Source: Lysobacterales bacterium CG_4_10_14_3_um_filter_64_11 (GTDB lineage Bacteria; Pseudomonadota; Gammaproteobacteria; Xanthomonadales; Xanthomonadaceae). From it: DNA of 8,477 nt. Each line of letters starts with the position of its first letter. The first letter of the stretch is position 1. The position numbers and the translations under genes are program-made. Where the stretch lies: assembly GCA_002782905.1 (NCBI GenBank), contig PFJA01000234.1:1-8477 (forward strand), in the 5' to 3' direction. Shown one piece after another: positions 6,560-8,477 of the stretch. The notes under the pieces were generated by a model. It ran no database searches. It was not told the origin of the DNA and saw nothing but the letters and a program-made list of their open reading frames with translations.

Positions 6560-6615
6560 CGGTCATGCCACGCCCGCACTTGCCGCCTTGATCAGCGCCG
6601 CCGCACCGGTTTCAG

Positions 6616-7395
6616 TCAGTGCCGTGCCAGCGCGGGCGTCAGCACAGCGCACAGGCGTTCGGCCCAGGCGCGTTGCGTACCCGTTTGCGCAATCAGATCG
6701 TTGCGCAGTTCGATCATCGCACAGGCAAGCCCGCGCTGTTGTCCGTGCCGGTCCATGCTGTGATACACGCCTTGCGATGGAGCATAGGGCTGGTTGTCGC
6801 CGACACACAGGGCAGGGTCGGCGCGCAGCGCACGCAGCAGGGCATCGGCGAGCCGACGGTCGTGTTCGGCCAGTACGCCGACATGCCAGGGGCGGGAGAC
6901 TCCGAGGTAGGTCGGGGTGAAGGAATGCATGGACAGCAGCGCGGTGGCTTGTCCGCGTGCCAGTCGCGCGTCAATGAGCCGCGCGACCGCGGCATGGAAT
7001 GGATGATAGAGGGCGCGCTGCCGCAGTGCGCGTTCGCCCGGATCGAGGCGATCATTGCCGGGGATGGCGGTGTCTTCACTGTGTGCCACGATCGAGTCAT
7101 CGGCGTCGATTGGGCGATTCAGATCAAGCAGCAGGCGCGAGTAGGTGGCGAATACCAGCGGTGCATCGAGTGCCGATGACAGTGCCGTGGCCACCGCGAG
7201 CGCACCAATATCCCAAGCGATATGGCGGCGCTGTTGTTCGCGACTCAGGCCAAGACCGTGGTATTGCGCCGGTATATGGTTGCTGGCGTGTTCACACAGC
7301 AACAGCAAACCGCTGCGGCCATCCGCGTTGTGGATCGCAAACGGCGGGGCGGACAGAGCAGTCGCGGCGTGCAACGGCGTGTTGGCGTTGATCAT
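6616..7395 (-). CDS. N-formylglutamate amidohydrolase-like protein (COG3931-type)
   Basis: This 259-residue protein belongs to the N-formylglutamate amidohydrolase superfamily (PF05013), metal-dependent hydrolases that remove formyl or related acyl groups from amino acids. Motifs include LLCEHASNHIP (32-42), HIAWDIGA (58-65), YSRLLLDLNRP (85-95), SMHSFTPTYLG (155-165), VGDNQPY (198-204) and IELRNDLI (228-235). The His and Glu residues in these are the likely metal and catalytic ligands. The CEHASN and GDNQPY signatures point to the branch annotated as predicted N-formylglutamate amidohydrolase (COG3931), not to classical HutG, which is encoded divergently 195 bp away. The substrate is therefore uncertain. 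The ATG at 7393-7395 gives the family's length, but no clear Shine-Dalgarno precedes it. The DUF1415 gene follows on the same strand. Confidence 0.88.
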   Translation of the reverse strand: MINANTPLHAATALSAPPFAIHNADGRSGLLLLCEHASNHIPAQYHGLGLSREQQRRHIAWDIGALAVATALSSALDAPLVFATYSRLLLDLNRPIDADDSIVAHSEDTAIPGNDRLDPGERALRQRALYHPFHAAVARLIDARLARGQATALLSMHSFTPTYLGVSRPWHVGVLAEHDRRLADALLRALRADPALCVGDNQPYAPSQGVYHSMDRHGQQRGLACAMIELRNDLIAQTGTQRAWAERLCAVLTPALARH

Positions 7396-7514
7396 GTCAA
7401 TCGTGCTGGATACATGTGCAGCCTCGGTGGTGGCCGGTAGAGCCTTTTAACCGCGCGGCTGGAGCACGTTCCGGTATTTTCATTGTACTGTCAACGATTG
7501 CGTTGCCGTGGTAA

Positions 7515-7526
7515 CCATCGCGATGG
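7515..7526. promoter_or_regulatory. 12-bp palindrome between the divergent amidohydrolase genes
   Basis: CCATCGCGATGG is a perfect palindrome near the middle of the 195-bp divergent region (7396-7590), 65 bp before hutG. A weaker inverted repeat GCCAC/GTGGC (7529-7533/7541-7545) adjoins it. A shared operator is possible. It does not resemble the HutC operators I know, and a palindrome of this length is expected about twice by chance in the window. Confidence 0.25.
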
Positions 7527-7578
7527 CGGCCACTGCTGCGGTGGCGGTGGATACCAGCGATCGGCTGTTGTGGCGACG

Positions 7579-7584
7579 TACAAT
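7579..7584 (+). promoter_or_regulatory. Possible -10 box immediately before hutG
   Basis: TACAAT matches the -10 consensus at five of six positions and ends six bases before the hutG ATG at 7591. If used, transcription would begin at or beside the start codon, giving a leaderless mRNA. That would agree with the lack of a Shine-Dalgarno there. No convincing -35 box is visible, so this is tentative. Confidence 0.3.
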
Positions 7585-7590
7585 CGGTGC

Positions 7591-8370
7591 ATGACGGTAT
7601 TCACCCTGGAACGTGGCAGCGCGCCGCTGCTGATCAGTCTGCCGCACGACGGCAGGCAACTGCCGGCGGGCTTGGCCTCGCGCCTCAGCGAGCCGGCGCG
7701 TGCGCTTCCTGATACCGACTGGCATGTCAGCCGGCTGTATGCGTTCGCCCGCGCATTGGGCGCGTCAATGCTGATTCCGCATTACTCGCGTTATCTCGTC
7801 GATCTCAACCGGCCGCCGGACGATGTGTCTTTGTATCCCGGGCAAAACAGCACCGGGCTGTGCCCAGTGCAACGCTTTGATGGCGGTTCGATCTACCGTG
7901 ACGGGCAGGCACCGAATCCGGATGAAATTGCGCAACGCCGCGAGCGTTACTGGCAGCCCTATCATCGCGCCCTTGCCGATGAGCTGACGCGATTGCGCGG
8001 CGAACACGGCCGGGTATTGTTGTGGGAGGCGCATTCGATTCGCGCTGAATGCCCGTTTCTGTTCGCTGGCCGGCTTCCCGACTTCAATGTCGGGACTGCC
8101 GATGGCCGCAGTTGCACGCCGCAGCGGCAGGCGCGGATCGCAGCGTGGTTGGCGGCACAGCACACGTATTCATGGGTTGCCAACGGCCGCTTCAAGGGCG
8201 GTTACATCACCCGCCATTACGGCCGGCCCGACGCCGGAATCGATGCCGTGCAACTGGAGTTGGCGCAACGCAACTACATGGACGAGGATAGTTTCGCCTG
8301 GTTGCCCGATGCCGCAGCACGTTTGCAAGAGCGCATTCGCGCGCTGCTGGTGGCGGCCTTGGCGCGCTAG
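7591..8370 (+). CDS. hutG: HutG, N-formylglutamate deformylase
   Basis: HutG hydrolyses N-formyl-L-glutamate to L-glutamate and formate, the last step of the five-step histidine degradation route that passes through N-formimidoylglutamate deiminase (HutF). From the ATG at 7591 the protein has 259 residues and is recognisable throughout: FTLERGSAPLLISLPHDG (4-21), LPDTDWH (39-45), YSRYLVDLNRPPDD (65-78), LYPGQN (81-86), EAHSIR (146-151), LPDFNVGTADGRSC (162-175), GRFKGGYITRHYGRP (199-213) and VQLELAQRNYMDE (220-232). The His, Asp and Glu residues of PHDG, EAHS and TRHYG are likely metal and catalytic positions. The open frame extends upstream to 7483, but that part is Gly/Arg/Cys-rich and unrelated to the family, so 7591 is preferred although no Shine-Dalgarno is visible. 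No other hut gene is in the window; they may lie beyond the right edge. Confidence 0.93.
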   Translation: MTVFTLERGSAPLLISLPHDGRQLPAGLASRLSEPARALPDTDWHVSRLYAFARALGASMLIPHYSRYLVDLNRPPDDVSLYPGQNSTGLCPVQRFDGGSIYRDGQAPNPDEIAQRRERYWQPYHRALADELTRLRGEHGRVLLWEAHSIRAECPFLFAGRLPDFNVGTADGRSCTPQRQARIAAWLAAQHTYSWVANGRFKGGYITRHYGRPDAGIDAVQLELAQRNYMDEDSFAWLPDAAARLQERIRALLVAALAR

Positions 8371-8435
8371 TGGCTGCGCGGTGAATCGGTGCAGGGTCGC
8401 GGGTTTGGTGTGTTCGCGGTGAACGGGTATCGGGC

Positions 8436-8468
8436 CCCGGGTTTCGGCTTCGCCTCAACCCGGGCTAC
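8436..8468 (-). repeat. GTAG-type REP-like palindrome at the right edge
   Basis: CCCGGGTT (8436-8443) and AACCCGGG (8457-8464) are perfectly complementary, enclosing a small inner hairpin GGC-TTC-GCC, and the element ends in CTAC (GTAG on the minus strand). It is the same family as the elements at 51-88 and 111-146, with a different inner loop. It lies 65 bp after the hutG stop, a typical position for a REP at the 3' end of a gene. Confidence 0.8.
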
Positions 8469-8477
8469 CGGGGGTGC

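Noticed and set aside
6324..6566. Frameshifted N-terminus for the DUF1415 protein, starting at the ATG at 6566 in another frame
   Set aside because: The residues before the junction show no similarity to the DUF1415 start that I can recognise, and a frameshift is not needed if TTG is used; kept only as a possibility in the finding on the start codon.
5744..6763. Plus-strand frame of 339 codons spanning the DUF1415 region
   Set aside because: It runs antisense through the DUF1415 gene and has no family features; the minus-strand protein carries every conserved motif.
7483..7590. N-terminal extension of hutG to 7483
   Set aside because: The 36 extra residues are Gly/Arg/Cys-rich and unlike any HutG start; the family sequence begins exactly at the ATG at 7591.

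Overview
The window looks like chromosomal DNA of a GC-rich gammaproteobacterium, most likely in the Xanthomonadales/Lysobacterales (Rhodanobacter/Dyella/Xanthomonas-like). This placement is an inference. It rests on codon usage, on the style of the Pst and HutG proteins, and on short palindromes flanked by GTAG (seen as CTAC on the other strand), which resemble the GTAG-type REP sequences known from Stenotrophomonas and relatives. No phage, plasmid, integrase, transposase, CRISPR, tRNA or rRNA signal was found.

Layout, left to right: (1) 1-146, a cluster of REP-like palindromes, including an unusual 25-bp tandem expansion, touching the left edge; (2) 234-839 (-), an ExoD-family membrane protein; (3) 840-1031, a divergent promoter region with a weak candidate Pho box; (4) 1032-5414 (+), a tightly packed pstS-pstC-pstA-pstB-phoU operon for high-affinity phosphate uptake and its signalling; (5) 5415-5941, about 530 bp without a convincing gene, filled with degenerate repeats; (6) 5942-6523 (-), a DUF1415 protein with no ATG start available; (7) 6616-7395 (-), an N-formylglutamate amidohydrolase-like protein; (8) 7396-7590, a divergent promoter region; (9) 7591-8370 (+), hutG, N-formylglutamate deformylase; (10) another GTAG-type REP at the right edge.

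The five pst genes form one functional unit. PstS captures phosphate in the periplasm, PstC and PstA form the inner-membrane channel, PstB supplies ATP hydrolysis, and PhoU passes the transport state to the PhoR/PhoB two-component system and restrains uptake. phoR and phoB are not in the window. The right part carries two divergent members of the N-formylglutamate amidohydrolase superfamily. One is a clear HutG for the last step of histidine degradation; the other is a paralogue of uncertain substrate, followed by the DUF1415 gene.

Most of the window is conserved housekeeping sequence and I do not see a clear undescribed system. The best leads are the tandem REP expansion, the composite repeat downstream of phoU, the divergent amidohydrolase pair with its DUF1415 neighbour, and the non-ATG start of that DUF1415 gene.
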